Shown: positions 1-7,780 of the stretch, piece by piece
Layout: each line of letters starts with the position of its first letter
How positions within the stretch are numbered: position 1 is the stretch's first letter
Assembly: GCA_037447655.1 (NCBI GenBank)
Contig: JBBHKE010001314.1
Span: 1-12,483, forward strand
DNA length: 12,483 bases
From: Zygnema cylindricum
Lineage: Eukaryota > Streptophyta > Zygnematophyceae > Zygnematales > Zygnemataceae
Direction of reading: 5' to 3'
Notes under the pieces: generated by a model
What the model saw: only the letters and a program-made list of their open reading frames with translations
What the model was told of the DNA's origin: nothing
Databases searched by the model: none
Translations under genes and position numbers: made by a program

Positions 1-70
<70 letters not shown>
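1..70. repeat. (GA)n microsatellite
   Basis: Almost pure AG dinucleotide repeat from the window edge to about base 70, with one early break (AGAGAAAGAG). It probably extends left of the window. Confidence 0.97.
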
Positions 71-72
<2 letters not shown>

Positions 73-107
73 GTAAGTTACGTGACGCTAGATAGGAGGA
101 GCGAAGG

Positions 108-135
108 AGAAAGAGAGAGAGAGAGAGGAGAGAGG
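108..135. repeat. short second (GA)n tract
   Basis: A shorter, interrupted GA repeat, separated from the first by about 38 bases of mixed sequence. Confidence 0.85.
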
Positions 136-225
136 ACAGCCATGGATTCAACTTTGTTGTTGATAGAGTTCCAAACAAGAGAGTCAAATGACTTTTTCAA
201 TTCCTCCAACCAGCTGCGGCTGTCA

Positions 226-343
226 CACGTGTAGAATAAGACCACGTGGCACGCACGACGCCACTTTTTGAAGAGGACATTGTGACGTGGAAGCGAACAG
301 GTACGGACAGGGAAAGAAAGTGTCAAACATCATGCCACGTGGC
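226..343. promoter_or_regulatory. G-box / ABRE-like cluster
   Basis: Three CACGTG hexamers lie at 226-231, 243-248 (in CCACGTGGC) and 336-341 (in the 10-bp palindrome GCCACGTGGC, 334-343). A TGACGTGG motif lies at 283-290. Such ACGT-core boxes are known binding sites for plant bZIP and bHLH factors, including ABA-response factors. The cluster is about 760-870 bp upstream of the asparaginase ATG and could serve that gene, or a gene to the left of the window. No in vivo function is shown by sequence alone. Confidence 0.5.
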
Positions 344-710
344 GTATCTCGGATATATGGTACAAACTTTCTACAAACTCATTTCTTTGTACTACAAAGA
401 AATGAAGGTTAGCAAAGAGATGTACGGAGAATCAGAATTGAGGCGGATTCCCATGAAGGCTGGATTCTCAGGGAAGATTCATTTCTTTTACGTTCTATGA
501 AGTGTACGGCAGTTTAAGTTCGTGAAGCTGTACGGCACCAAGGTACAGTATGTTCGCAAAGGAAGATGCTAGGTGGACATCCAAAACTGATAATACTAAA
601 ATAGGTTGACACACCCAAAAAAAGTCGTACTAGATTGTACTTTCAGGACAGCTATTGGGTTTTGACTTTTGAGGGGTGTCCGTGAAGAATTATGTGTCCG
701 TACTGACGCC
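344..710. other. intergenic, no gene recognised
   Basis: No convincing coding region. A small repeated phrase occurs at about 494-537: GAAGTGTACGGCA and GAAGCTGTACGGCA about 29 bp apart. The only long open frame (from about 246) shows no recognisable domain and runs through the G-box cluster, so I treat it as chance. Confidence 0.5.
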
Positions 711-1010
711 GCTACAGTACAGTACTGTATAGTACAGTACAGTACACCGTGAATCGCTATTCGCGTTAACAATTCTTTCGCCACTTAAAACATTATTTCT
801 CCGTACACACATGTCGGATTTTAGAGATGGACGGCTGCGATTGAAAGAGGACATTCTCAGCTTCCGATTGGAGGTCTCAAATTGAAAATCGGACAAGTGT
901 GTACGGATAAAAGGTGTTTTACGGGCGAAAATATCAATAACACTCATAGCGATACACGGTGTACTGTACTAATTCGGTACGGTACAGTACTGTACTCTAC
1001 AGTACTGTAC
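711..1010. repeat. GTAC-rich palindromic tracts flanking a foldback element
   Basis: On both sides of the MITE at 743-963 lie runs built from ACAGTAC / GTACTGT (711-742 on the left, 964-1010 on the right). They are inverted relative to each other, so they extend the terminal inverted repeat outward: AGTACAGTACACCGTG (741-756 less the last bases) is mirrored on the right. They may be an extended element end or a palindromic expansion of the insertion site. Confidence 0.6.
743..963. mobile_element. foldback MITE, copy A (221 bp)
   Basis: The ends are TACACCGTGAATCGCTATT on the left and the inverse of a closely similar sequence on the right (GCGATACACGGTGTA). Both ends carry TA, consistent with a TA target duplication. 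A second, inner inverted pair (CCGTACACACATGTCGG near 801 and the CCGACA/TGTGTACGG complement near 890-906) makes the element a long snap-back. It shares the exact 17-mer GACGGCTGCGATTGAAA (830-846) and long flanking blocks with copy B at 6116-6335. No transposase is encoded, so it must be non-autonomous. It ends about 137 bp before the asparaginase ATG. Confidence 0.85.
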
Positions 1011-1055
1011 TTTTCCTTTATTCTTCGATCGAACGCTGCAGAAATCGGGAAAAAT

Positions 1056-1081
1056 ACGTGGAAAAACGTGCAAAATACGTG
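1056..1081 (+). promoter_or_regulatory. three ACGTG cores at helical spacing
   Basis: ACGTG occurs at 1056-1060, 1066-1070 and 1077-1081, each preceded by an A-rich stretch, at spacings of 10 and 11 bp (about one DNA turn). The cluster ends 19 bases before the asparaginase ATG, so it lies in the 5' UTR or core promoter. ACGTG is the core of ABRE/G-box-type sites. Use as a binding site is inference. Confidence 0.4.
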
Positions 1082-1099
1082 ATAGTTCGCCCGCTGACG

Positions 1100-1276
1100 A
1101 TGGTTCCCTGGGCCGTGGCTCTCCACGGAGGAGCAGGCGTCATCTCCAAGAGCTTGGATCCTTCCACGTGGCAGCCTTATGAGACCTCTCTCCGTGCAAT
1201 TTTGTCGCTTGCTGTGGCAGCTCTGGAACCGGAGAGTGGCGAAGCTATGGCGGCAGTGGATGTGGCGGAACTGGTG
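1100..1276 (+). CDS. asparaginase exon 1
   Basis: 59 codons from the ATG to GAA CTG GTG, followed by a strong donor GTGAGT at 1277. It encodes the N-terminal beta strand with the HGGAG motif and the DVAELV segment. Only this frame joins in phase with exon 2 to give ...[14 protein letters not shown], the conserved order of the family. Confidence 0.93.
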
Positions 1277-3998
1277 GTGAGTTTCAGGGTTTTTTAGGGT
1301 TTTTTAGGGTTTTCTAGATTTTTTTAGGGTTTTTTAGGGTTTTTGGGTTAAGGTGAGGGATAAAAATAGGGTTGGTTTTTGTTTTCTAGAGTTCAGCTTT
1401 TAGGGTTTATTGTGAAATTGCAAAATAACCTTTAATAAATGGGTAAAAAGAAAAATTAACAAAAATGTGAAAATTATTGTACAAATCATAGAGTTTTGGC
1501 ATGCATTTTGTGATCAAAACTTTTTTTTGCATCCAATAAATATGTTTGGGTTGATAAGATTGTCGTATCCAATGGTTTTTTTTTGCTTAAGGTTTTTTTT
1601 TACTGTTTTAAGGTTTATTCAGTCCTTATTTTAATAATACGTGTTTCTTTTTAATACTTAATGTAAGTTTATTTCCAATAAGCATGGCGAGGTCCAAAAA
1701 TTTCTTAAAGTTATGAACTTTTTTTCTTATGTACAAACATTCTCCTCGAATTCCGAATCTCTCATTAGTTCTTTTTTTTGGGTTTTTAACATGAGTGGTA
1801 ATGCATATTTTACGTCTATTTTTGTTTCCATTTTGTGCATATTTTATTTTTTGAAAGACAACTTACTTTTAATGTTTTGCAGTTGGTTTGTTTTTCGATC
1901 GTAGATTCGGGCACTAGAAGACGATCCCCTATTTAATGCCGGTAGAGGATCTGTTCTTACTCATGCGGGTACAATTGAAATGGAAGCTTCTATTATGTCC
2001 TCAAATTCTTCTTTTGGAAAGAAGGAAAACGAAAATGACGAAGAGAAAGAAAACGACAAAGAAAACGACAAAGTTTACAATAATACTAGTTCCGTGTTGA
2101 CATGTGGCGCTGTTTCGGGGCTCAAAAGTGTCGTCCATCCAATCTCATTGGCTCGTCTCATTATGGAAAAAACACCTCATGTTTATCTCGCTTTCGAGGG
2201 AGCTGAAGATTTCGCAACTCAACAAGTATGGAATTTTCTTACTTTGATTAATTTTTGTAATTTGATTGATTCTACCAATAAATTGAATGATTTTTCCTCA
2301 TTTTTTTTCTAACTTTTTTTTGGTCGTACATTTTTCACACATCTTGAGAGAATGTTGGGATTGAGTTGATATTATTGTTGAGGATTTTACCGTCAAATAC
2401 TTTTTATCATTGTCCTATTAAGAATTTATGATCTCAATATGAGTGTACATTAAAGTTTTTTGTCAATTATTAAATTTTGTACTATATTATGACTCTATTA
2501 TGAGCTCACGGATCGGTTATGAGTCTATATTAACGATATATGTCACATGTTTCTTTAGTATATTAGTATTCTATCATGGGTTTATGATTCCACTATGTGT
2601 CTCTGAGAAAGTCATAGGTCAAACATGAAAATATTATTAACTTAATTAATTTAATCAATATCAAGTATCAACTCATAATTTCATAAAAAAGTTAAAGAAA
2701 CCCAAAAAGTAACCTCAAAAAAGACCCTAGAAGAAACCTTTTTACCATGATAAGTGTGATCATAGTAAATCTTGAATGTAAAAGCATCGAAGTGCTTACT
2801 AATTACCGTGAGAAGTGTGTTTTTTCTTCTTTTTCTGAAATCTTAGAGTTTGGTTGTGTTGGGAGTAATTGAGTAGAGAGGCAAACGCTAAAAAAAGCTT
2901 TCGAGGAAAGAAACTTACCATGATAAGTTTGGACATTGTGAAAAAATCATGATTGAACTATAAATGCAATTGGTACTAATTAGTTTTGGTTTGTTTTTGG
3001 GAAAAATAGGGAGTAGAGAGAGAGTCTAACGAGTGGTTCATAACGGAGAAAAGGCGAAAACAGTGGGAAGATGCCCAAAAACATAAACGTATTCAGGTAA
3101 AGTGGATTAAGTAGGTTTTTGTTTTGTGGTTTCATTGAGTAAATGGGTAATTTTTGCCTTTCTTATTAACATTTTGTCGAACATGAAACGTTTGAATTTA
3201 GACAACAATAATACATTATGTGAGGTGATGTGATGTGGTGACAAGAAAAGACATGGATTTGGTATTATATCTATTATGTAATCTCCATAATTACCACTTT
3301 TGCCGAATATTTGCGGAGAGAAAATGGGGATACTCGGATTATATTTTAATTCTCGAATCAAATATTGAATTTTTAATGTCACTTGGTTAGAACACCTTTT
3401 TTAACAAAACATTATTTTTCAGGTGGACCACATGTTTAAAGATCGTCAAGAAAAAGTGACCGAAGAATTATCAAAAATGGATGAACAAGAATCGTCAAAA
3501 TTAGATCTACAATATCAACAATCCTCAAAAATCGTGAATGCAGAAAAAGAATTGGAATCAGAAACGGAAATGAAAATAAAAACGGACTATGAAATCCCGA
3601 GTACAGAAACCGTCGGTTGTGTCGTCGTCGATTCTTTCGGCCAATGTTGTGCCGCCACGTCAACAGGAGGATTAACCAATAAGATGGTAGGAAGAATTGG
3701 AGATACCCCAATTATTGGGGCTGGAAATTACGCGAATCACATTTGTGCCGTATCAGCAACGGGCGTTGGGGAATATATAATCAGAGCATGTGTGGCTAGA
3801 AATGTGGCCGCGGTAATGGAGTATAAAGGGGTAAAATTGGAAGACGCTGTGAAGTTTGTTGTTGGGACAACTCCTAAGGACACATGTGGACTCGTTGCCG
3901 TTTCTTCCAATGGAGAAGTTTGTATGGAATTCAATACGGTGGGAATGTTTCGTGCGTGTGCGAAAAAAGGTGGAGATTGGGAAGTAGCTATTTGGTAA
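1100..3998 (+). CDS. plant-type L-asparaginase / isoaspartyl peptidase (Ntn hydrolase)
   Basis: Join 1100-1276, 1905-2225, 3010-3096, 3423-3998. All three introns are phase 0, giving 386 residues. The enzyme family hydrolyses L-asparagine and beta-aspartyl (isoAsp) dipeptides. It is made as a precursor that cuts itself into alpha and beta subunits, freeing a Thr nucleophile. Visible hallmarks: N-terminal [10 protein letters not shown] (4-13), [17 protein letters not shown] (62-78), CGAVSGL (126-132), Thr258 in TVGCV, Thr276 in TSTGG, substrate-binding Arg286 and Asp289 in GRIGDTP, and SATG (306-309). Spacing from the nucleophile matches E. coli IaaA apart from one residue. The end, FRACA...VAIW, is the usual plant C-terminus. 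The protein is about 70 residues longer than the usual plant length of about 315, because of an N/E/D/K-rich insert at about 91-122 and a long polar alpha-beta linker at about 200-254. Residue 257 is Glu, not the usual Gly. The start is chosen because [13 protein letters not shown] matches family N-termini. Expected to act in the cytosol. Confidence 0.94.
1277..1904 (+). other. asparaginase intron 1 (628 bp)
   Basis: Donor GTGAGT at 1277 and acceptor GTAG ending at 1904. The intron is T-rich. It starts with a 10-bp telomere-like array (separate entry); the rest shows no gene or other element. Confidence 0.9.
1286..1350 (+). repeat. 10-bp telomere-like (telo-box) tandem array
   Basis: The unit TTTTTAGGGT repeats in strict 10-bp register at 1291, 1301, 1321 and 1331, with degenerate units at 1311 (TTTCTAGATT) and 1341. 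Each unit gives TAGGGTTT, the complement of the plant telo box AAACCCTA. One more lies at 1401-1408. The array begins about 10 bp inside the intron. Telo boxes are known binding sites of plant Myb-type TRB proteins; function here is inference. Confidence 0.75.
1905..2225 (+). CDS. asparaginase exon 2
   Basis: 107 codons, entering with ATT CGG GCA (I-R-A) and leaving after CAA before GTATGG. It carries [15 protein letters not shown], the inserted [20 protein letters not shown]-type stretch, then [27 protein letters not shown] and GAEDFATQQ. In homologues MEASIM is followed after a few residues by CGAV, so roughly 30 extra residues sit here. Confidence 0.93.
2226..3009 (+). other. asparaginase intron 2 (784 bp)
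   Basis: Donor GTATGG at 2226 and acceptor AAATAG ending at 3009. AT-rich. Its last third contains a diverged internal duplication (separate entry). No gene seen. Confidence 0.88.
2743..3030 (+). repeat. diverged tandem duplication around the exon 3 acceptor
   Basis: TACCATGATAAGT occurs at 2743 and 2916, followed in both copies by similar text ending in TACTAATTA. Further on, GAGTAGAGAG occurs at 2871-2880 and again at 3011-3020, the start of exon 3. The first copy thus looks like a decayed duplicate of the intron end plus the beginning of exon 3. Confidence 0.55.
3010..3096 (+). CDS. asparaginase exon 3
   Basis: 29 codons between TAG (3007-3009) and GTAAAG (3097), encoding [12 protein letters not shown] then a charged helix ending KRIQ. 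It continues the conserved FA-QQ-GVE...FIT segment at the end of the alpha subunit core. It is too short to show up as a long ORF; family order and phase support it. Confidence 0.9.
3097..3422 (+). other. asparaginase intron 3 (326 bp)
   Basis: Donor GTAAAG and acceptor TTATTTTTCAG ending at 3422. AT-rich; no other feature seen. Confidence 0.9.
3423..3998 (+). CDS. asparaginase exon 4 with the beta subunit
   Basis: 191 codons and a TAA. The first ~60 residues are a polar, Glu/Ser/Lys-rich linker (from [12 protein letters not shown] to TDYEIPSTE), longer than the linkers usual in plant homologues. The catalytic ACC (Thr258) is at 3609-3611, preceded by GAA (Glu257) at 3606-3608. The rest holds [42 protein letters not shown] and [11 protein letters not shown], all typical of the beta subunit. 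Confidence 0.94.
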   Translation: MDHMFKDRQEKVTEELSKMDEQESSKLDLQYQQSSKIVNAEKELESETEMKIKTDYEIPSTETVGCVVVDSFGQCCAATSTGGLTNKMVGRIGDTPIIGAGNYANHICAVSATGVGEYIIRACVARNVAAVMEYKGVKLEDAVKFVVGTTPKDTCGLVAVSSNGEVCMEFNTVGMFRACAKKGGDWEVAIW

Positions 3999-4380
3999 CT
4001 TGTAATTTTATGTCTTCATTATGTGTTTGAAATGTCTATATTTTAGTATGTGGTTCTCTTTGGAAAGTTCAAATTGATTGTAAAATAGTTTAATTGAGGC
4101 ATTTGGTGTGGACAAGGGAAATATTGTAGGAATTTTTCCACTTTATATCGTTTGTAAATGCCATTATGTCAAAAACGATAATGTAAATTTGAAACTGTAA
4201 AATAGAGTAAACTTCACAGAATTTTGAGTCCATGATACTGATGTGTTCAACATGCTAACAAAATAAAATTTGCAATATCTTGCATGTTTTATGATATATA
4301 TTATCATTGAATGGCATGATGAGGTTAGAATAACATGAGATGTTGAGCTTAAATTTAAAAGAAAAAAATGTTTATAATAA
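3999..4380 (+). promoter_or_regulatory. 3' UTR / polyadenylation region of the asparaginase
   Basis: AT-rich sequence after the stop codon. An AATAAA hexamer lies at 4262-4267, with several TGTAA-type elements before it, as is common in plant 3' ends. The exact poly(A) site cannot be fixed from sequence. Confidence 0.45.
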
Positions 4381-5015
4381 ATCAATCCTAATTCAGTATA
4401 TATGGCTCGTTCGTCGAGGCCCTATGTTACGCTCTTAGATCTAGGATTCTACTCCAACAACTTCTCCGCGTCACAATGTCACACACTCCCTTTTAAGCTC
4501 CTTACTCATGTGCAAATTTTGCATCAAATTTTGTCGCGGCCCTCGGCCAAGTGCAATGGATACATTGCCTCCCAATTCGTCGCCCCCTCCCTCCCTTCAT
4601 CCCCGTAGATTGACAACCGTTGTTCCCCAAAAGCAAGTATTTCCCCAATAAATGGGTCGAGACTACTTACTACCTGGCAGTGAACTTAATGACTCCAACA
4701 CCTAGTCCTACAATAAGCCACTAACTCGTTGGAAGAAAACAAAAGATTACGGCCCTTAACCAAAAGAAATGTAAGCTTTCATTCCACTATGTTGCCAATC
4801 ACTTGGCGGAACCACACACTCCTTTCCCTCGTGGTATTGGCCAAATGAGGGAAGGGTTACCCTTTGAGATGATTGGGCGCATATGCGCGCCAATGTGGCG
4901 CGACTACAGCCTTTCGCATACCCTTCAGTAGAAGGAACAGAGGGATTATGTATGTGGGTTGTCACCCTAACCGTCGATGCCGACCTACTTACGATGCAGT
5001 GTATTCGTACGTCTG
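4381..5015. other. intergenic, unrecognised
   Basis: More GC-rich than the surrounding introns and 3' UTR, with C-rich stretches (CGCCCCCTCCCTCCC near 4580). A 12-bp palindrome GCGCATATGCGC lies at 4877-4888. Open frames are short and show no known motif. It could be a decayed repeat, but no ends or coding domain are visible. Confidence 0.4.
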
Positions 5016-5185
5016 TACATTGGTTTACATTGGTTCAAATCAGGTTTGGTGTGATTGAACCGAACCAAATGACCTGAAAATTGATCAGACCAAACCATGC
5101 CGGTTTAAATCGATACCGAAATAACAAAACCAAACCTGTGATTGACTGGCTGACTGGCTTAGTTCAGTTTGAAACGGTTCCGACC
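5016..5185. repeat. GGTTC/AACCAA alternating inverted repeats
   Basis: TTGGTTTACATTGGTTCAAA is followed by TGATTGAACCGAACC, and CAGGTTTGGT near 5041 is mirrored by ACCAAACCTG near 5128. Such GGTTT/AACCG-rich text is common low-complexity plant repeat sequence. Confidence 0.5.
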
Positions 5186-6115
5186 CAACATGTGACGAGT
5201 TTTATGCAACACTACAACATAAAGAATATAAGACTTAATTGAGAAAGCACAAGATGAAACTTAAATACCGAATGTAGGTGGAAGCAACTAAAAAGGAAAA
5301 CAAGGCAAAAGGAAAAACAAAAGACATTGAAAGTAAAAGCAAGCACGCAAGCAACAACAAGGTATGGCGTACCCAAAACAGAAATACAAACTTAACCAAG
5401 CTTACATTATAGCTAAATAACCACCACAAAAGTAACCCCTCAAATCCTTAGGCTCGACTGTGCACGGTTAAGGATTTGCGGAACACGTCGTGGACCCATA
5501 ACAATAATAGGAGACTGAAGAAGGATAAAAGCTTGCACCAATCCTAAAGCCACAAATAAACGCTCACTATAAAAAGAAATAAGGACTGAAACGAGAGAGC
5601 GCTTAGAGCCCCTCCTCTCAAAAGAACGTCGACAACAAGTTCGAATTAACTCATCAAAAGTTACGCCGTCATCAAAATAATTCGTCCATAGCATCAAGGT
5701 GTGCATAATCACACTCCTTAGGACTGTCATGCGCAACTACTCTAACATGTTGAGCCGTGTGACAAATGCCTCTATCCTAGGCGGAGTTCTCCTAAAGAAT
5801 GTCACCAAAAATACGAAGGACACCACCGAGCAAAACAATATCAATTTTGTTGCGATGGAATAATATGTCAGAGCTCACGACAAACATACTTGCCTTCATA
5901 AGCAATAGCCGCAATAATGTAGTGAATAGTGTTGTGTGCTTGAATTAAAACCTGCCCATGGGAGCAACGAAGCAAATAGTCGAGGTGAAGGATACAGTCG
6001 CACGACCAAATGCGAGAGCCGAGTTGTGGATGAGGGAGGCCACGCCCAAACCCGAGGACAGATGTGAATTGGGAAGACGTGAAACATAAGAGTGGATAGA
6101 ACAGTTTGTAGCCAA
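5186..6115. other. intergenic, possible decayed repeat
   Basis: No recognisable gene. On the minus strand several open pieces in different frames (about 5440-5736 and 5868-6115) look moderately protein-like but are broken by stops and match no family I know. This may be an old retroelement or gene remnant; I cannot show it. Confidence 0.35.
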
Positions 6116-6335
6116 TACACCGTGAATCGCTATTAGTGCTAACGTTTTTTTGCCACTTAAAACATCTTTTCTCCTTACACACTTATCGGATTTCAGATCT
6201 GACGGCTGCGATTGAAATATAACACTCTAAGCTTCCGATTGGCGGTTTCAAATTGAAAATCCGACAATTGTGTACGGATAGAAGATGTTTTAAGTGGCGG
6301 AAAAATTATTAACACTAATAGCGGTACACGGTGTA
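6116..6335. mobile_element. foldback MITE, copy B (220 bp)
   Basis: The left end TACACCGTGAATCGCTATTA and the right end AATAGCGGTACACGGTGTA are inverted copies, both carrying TA at the edge. Inner inverted arms GCCACTTAAAACATCTT and the complement of AAGATGTTTTAAGTGGC (around 6292) extend the hairpin over most of the element. It shares GACGGCTGCGATTGAAA (6201-6217) and the block CTTCCGATTGG...TCAAATTGAAAAT with copy A, so the two are homologous insertions. It has no coding capacity. Confidence 0.88.
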
Positions 6336-6359
6336 GTTCCTGAACGAGGCCCCCGCAAG

Positions 6360-7038
6360 TACACCGCGCATCGCTATTAGTGTCAAAGTTTAAATAGTGT
6401 GTAAGTAAATATATCGTCATTGACGCTAATTAAGAATTTGAAAATTAAAAAAAAAAAGGTTTATTCTAATTTCAGTGTTAACGCTAATTTGGAACAGCAA
6501 AAATGAAAAATTTTCTGTACGAATATACACACTATTATATGTATCCGTACAAAATATAAAAAATCGTACACCGTAGTGAAATTTAAATATCCGTACATGT
6601 CAGACTTATTTACATGTCAGACAAAGGTACAAATAATGATTTAATATAATCGCGCTAGCACGTGAAATCGCACTAAACAAAAAATCAATCACATCGAAAT
6701 ACAGCCGTTCGCATAACTCTCGTCCGTCGACAGCATCGTCGTCAGTGTGAACATTAACTGACATTCAGCGCGACAAATAATACTAGCGTCATAATGACGT
6801 CAAAAATATACGGACTGACAGATTTTGTACGTCTACGTAATTTAGTGTTCTTAATTTCTGCGCGGATAATTATAGCCGACATAACCCAATATAGAGTACT
6901 TAAATAAATTAGAGTAAACTTCCTCTGTGAAAAAGTTCTATCAGAAAAATTAAAATCACGTATACTATTTTTGGAAAAAAATCAAAATTTTAAGAACCCA
7001 AATTAGTGACCTTGACACTAATAACGATGCGCGGTGTA
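6360..7038. mobile_element. larger DNA element with the same TIR family, copy C (679 bp)
   Basis: Terminal inverted repeats of 27 bp (6360-6386 and 7012-7038) match at 26 of 27 positions, starting TACACCGCGCATCG. The outer TA on both sides fits a TA target duplication. The ends resemble those of copies A and B (TACACCG...CGCTATTAGTGT), but the interior is unrelated, AT-rich and non-coding, so it may be a different deletion derivative of the same transposon family. Confidence 0.85.
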
Positions 7039-7149
7039 GTGTTGTGTATCGGTAAAAAATTTATATCGATAATACCGATACTGATAGTTATCGGTTATCG
7101 AACGGTCAGAGGTCCCGATATATCTGTAATTTCTGTACTTTCTGTCCGG

Positions 7150-7318
7150 AGTACTTTCTGTTCGGTAAACTGAACGGGAAATTTACGGGAAATGTACGGT
7201 TTTTTACAGGAATTGTACGAACTTTGACGAAAAAATACGTTGCACTTTGTAGTACTTTCTGGCCAGTTAACTGAACAGGAATTTTACGGGAACGTACGAC
7301 ATTTTACTGGAAAACTGA
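7150..7318 (+). repeat. imperfect direct repeat, 101-bp offset, inside element E
   Basis: AGTACTTTCTG starts at 7150 and 7251. Each copy is followed by a variant of AACTGAACGGGAA...TTTACGGGAA...GTACG. A partial third start (GTACTTTCTG) lies at 7136. Confidence 0.65.
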
Positions 7319-7457
7319 TGATCATGGAACGGGAAAAGGACGGCGGACACAAAGTACAACGGACGCAAAAGAATAATCTGCGCGCCGCCGCAATCGAACG
7401 GACGAATTTCAATGAGAAAATACGAGCGGACGGCCAGCGTGAGCGCCGGCATCCGGA

Positions 7458-7595
7458 ATGGCTCTTTTGGCGGCTTATGCCAAAAAAGCCGAGGAATTGA
7501 CACGTGGCATGTTTCCAGTGGATCCCAAGGAAGAAAGGGACAAAGCCATGGCGTCGGATGTGAAAGGTACATCGTTTTATTTGGAGCCGTACTAA
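7458..7595 (+). other. 45-codon ORF inside element E, possible captured fragment
   Basis: ATG at 7458 to TAA at 7593-7595 encodes MALLAAYAKKAEELTRGMFP and a charged continuation ending SFYLEPY. Composition is more protein-like (Ala, Glu, Lys; heptad-like start) than its AT-rich surroundings, and GAAAGGTACAT near 7562 resembles a splice donor. I do not recognise a family. It may be a piece of host exon picked up by the transposon, or chance. Confidence 0.2.
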
Positions 7596-7780
7596 AGTTG
7601 TACATATCTTATGCCGGCTATTGTACTTTCGGCTTGTACAAATGATCTGATTGGTAGGCACCTCAGTAGATAGGTTGTGAGTAGGGCGCGTCGGGGGAAT
7701 AACACGTACAGTTGAGTGAACTTGCCGTACATTTATTTTTACCGTAAGTACATATATCGCCAATAGTTATCGACATTGGT

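Noticed and set aside
246-500. 84-codon + strand ORF upstream of the asparaginase
   Set aside because: No recognisable domain, and it overlaps the G-box cluster; likely chance.
606-683. Imperfect inverted repeat GACACACCCAAAAAAAGTC / GACTTTTGAGGGGTGTC
   Set aside because: Short arms with several mismatches, no flanking duplication and no second copy in the window.
690-947. Minus-strand 85-codon frame, similar to one at 6193-6420
   Set aside because: The similarity comes from the homologous foldback MITEs A and B; the frames are not conserved as proteins and contain no domain.
5927-5940. TAGTGTTGTGTGCT, similar to the element E end
   Set aside because: Only the first 11 bases match, with no partner end or inverted repeat; likely chance.
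5440-6115. Minus-strand open frames suggesting a retroelement remnant
   Set aside because: Frames are broken and no reverse transcriptase, integrase, gag or LTR end can be identified.
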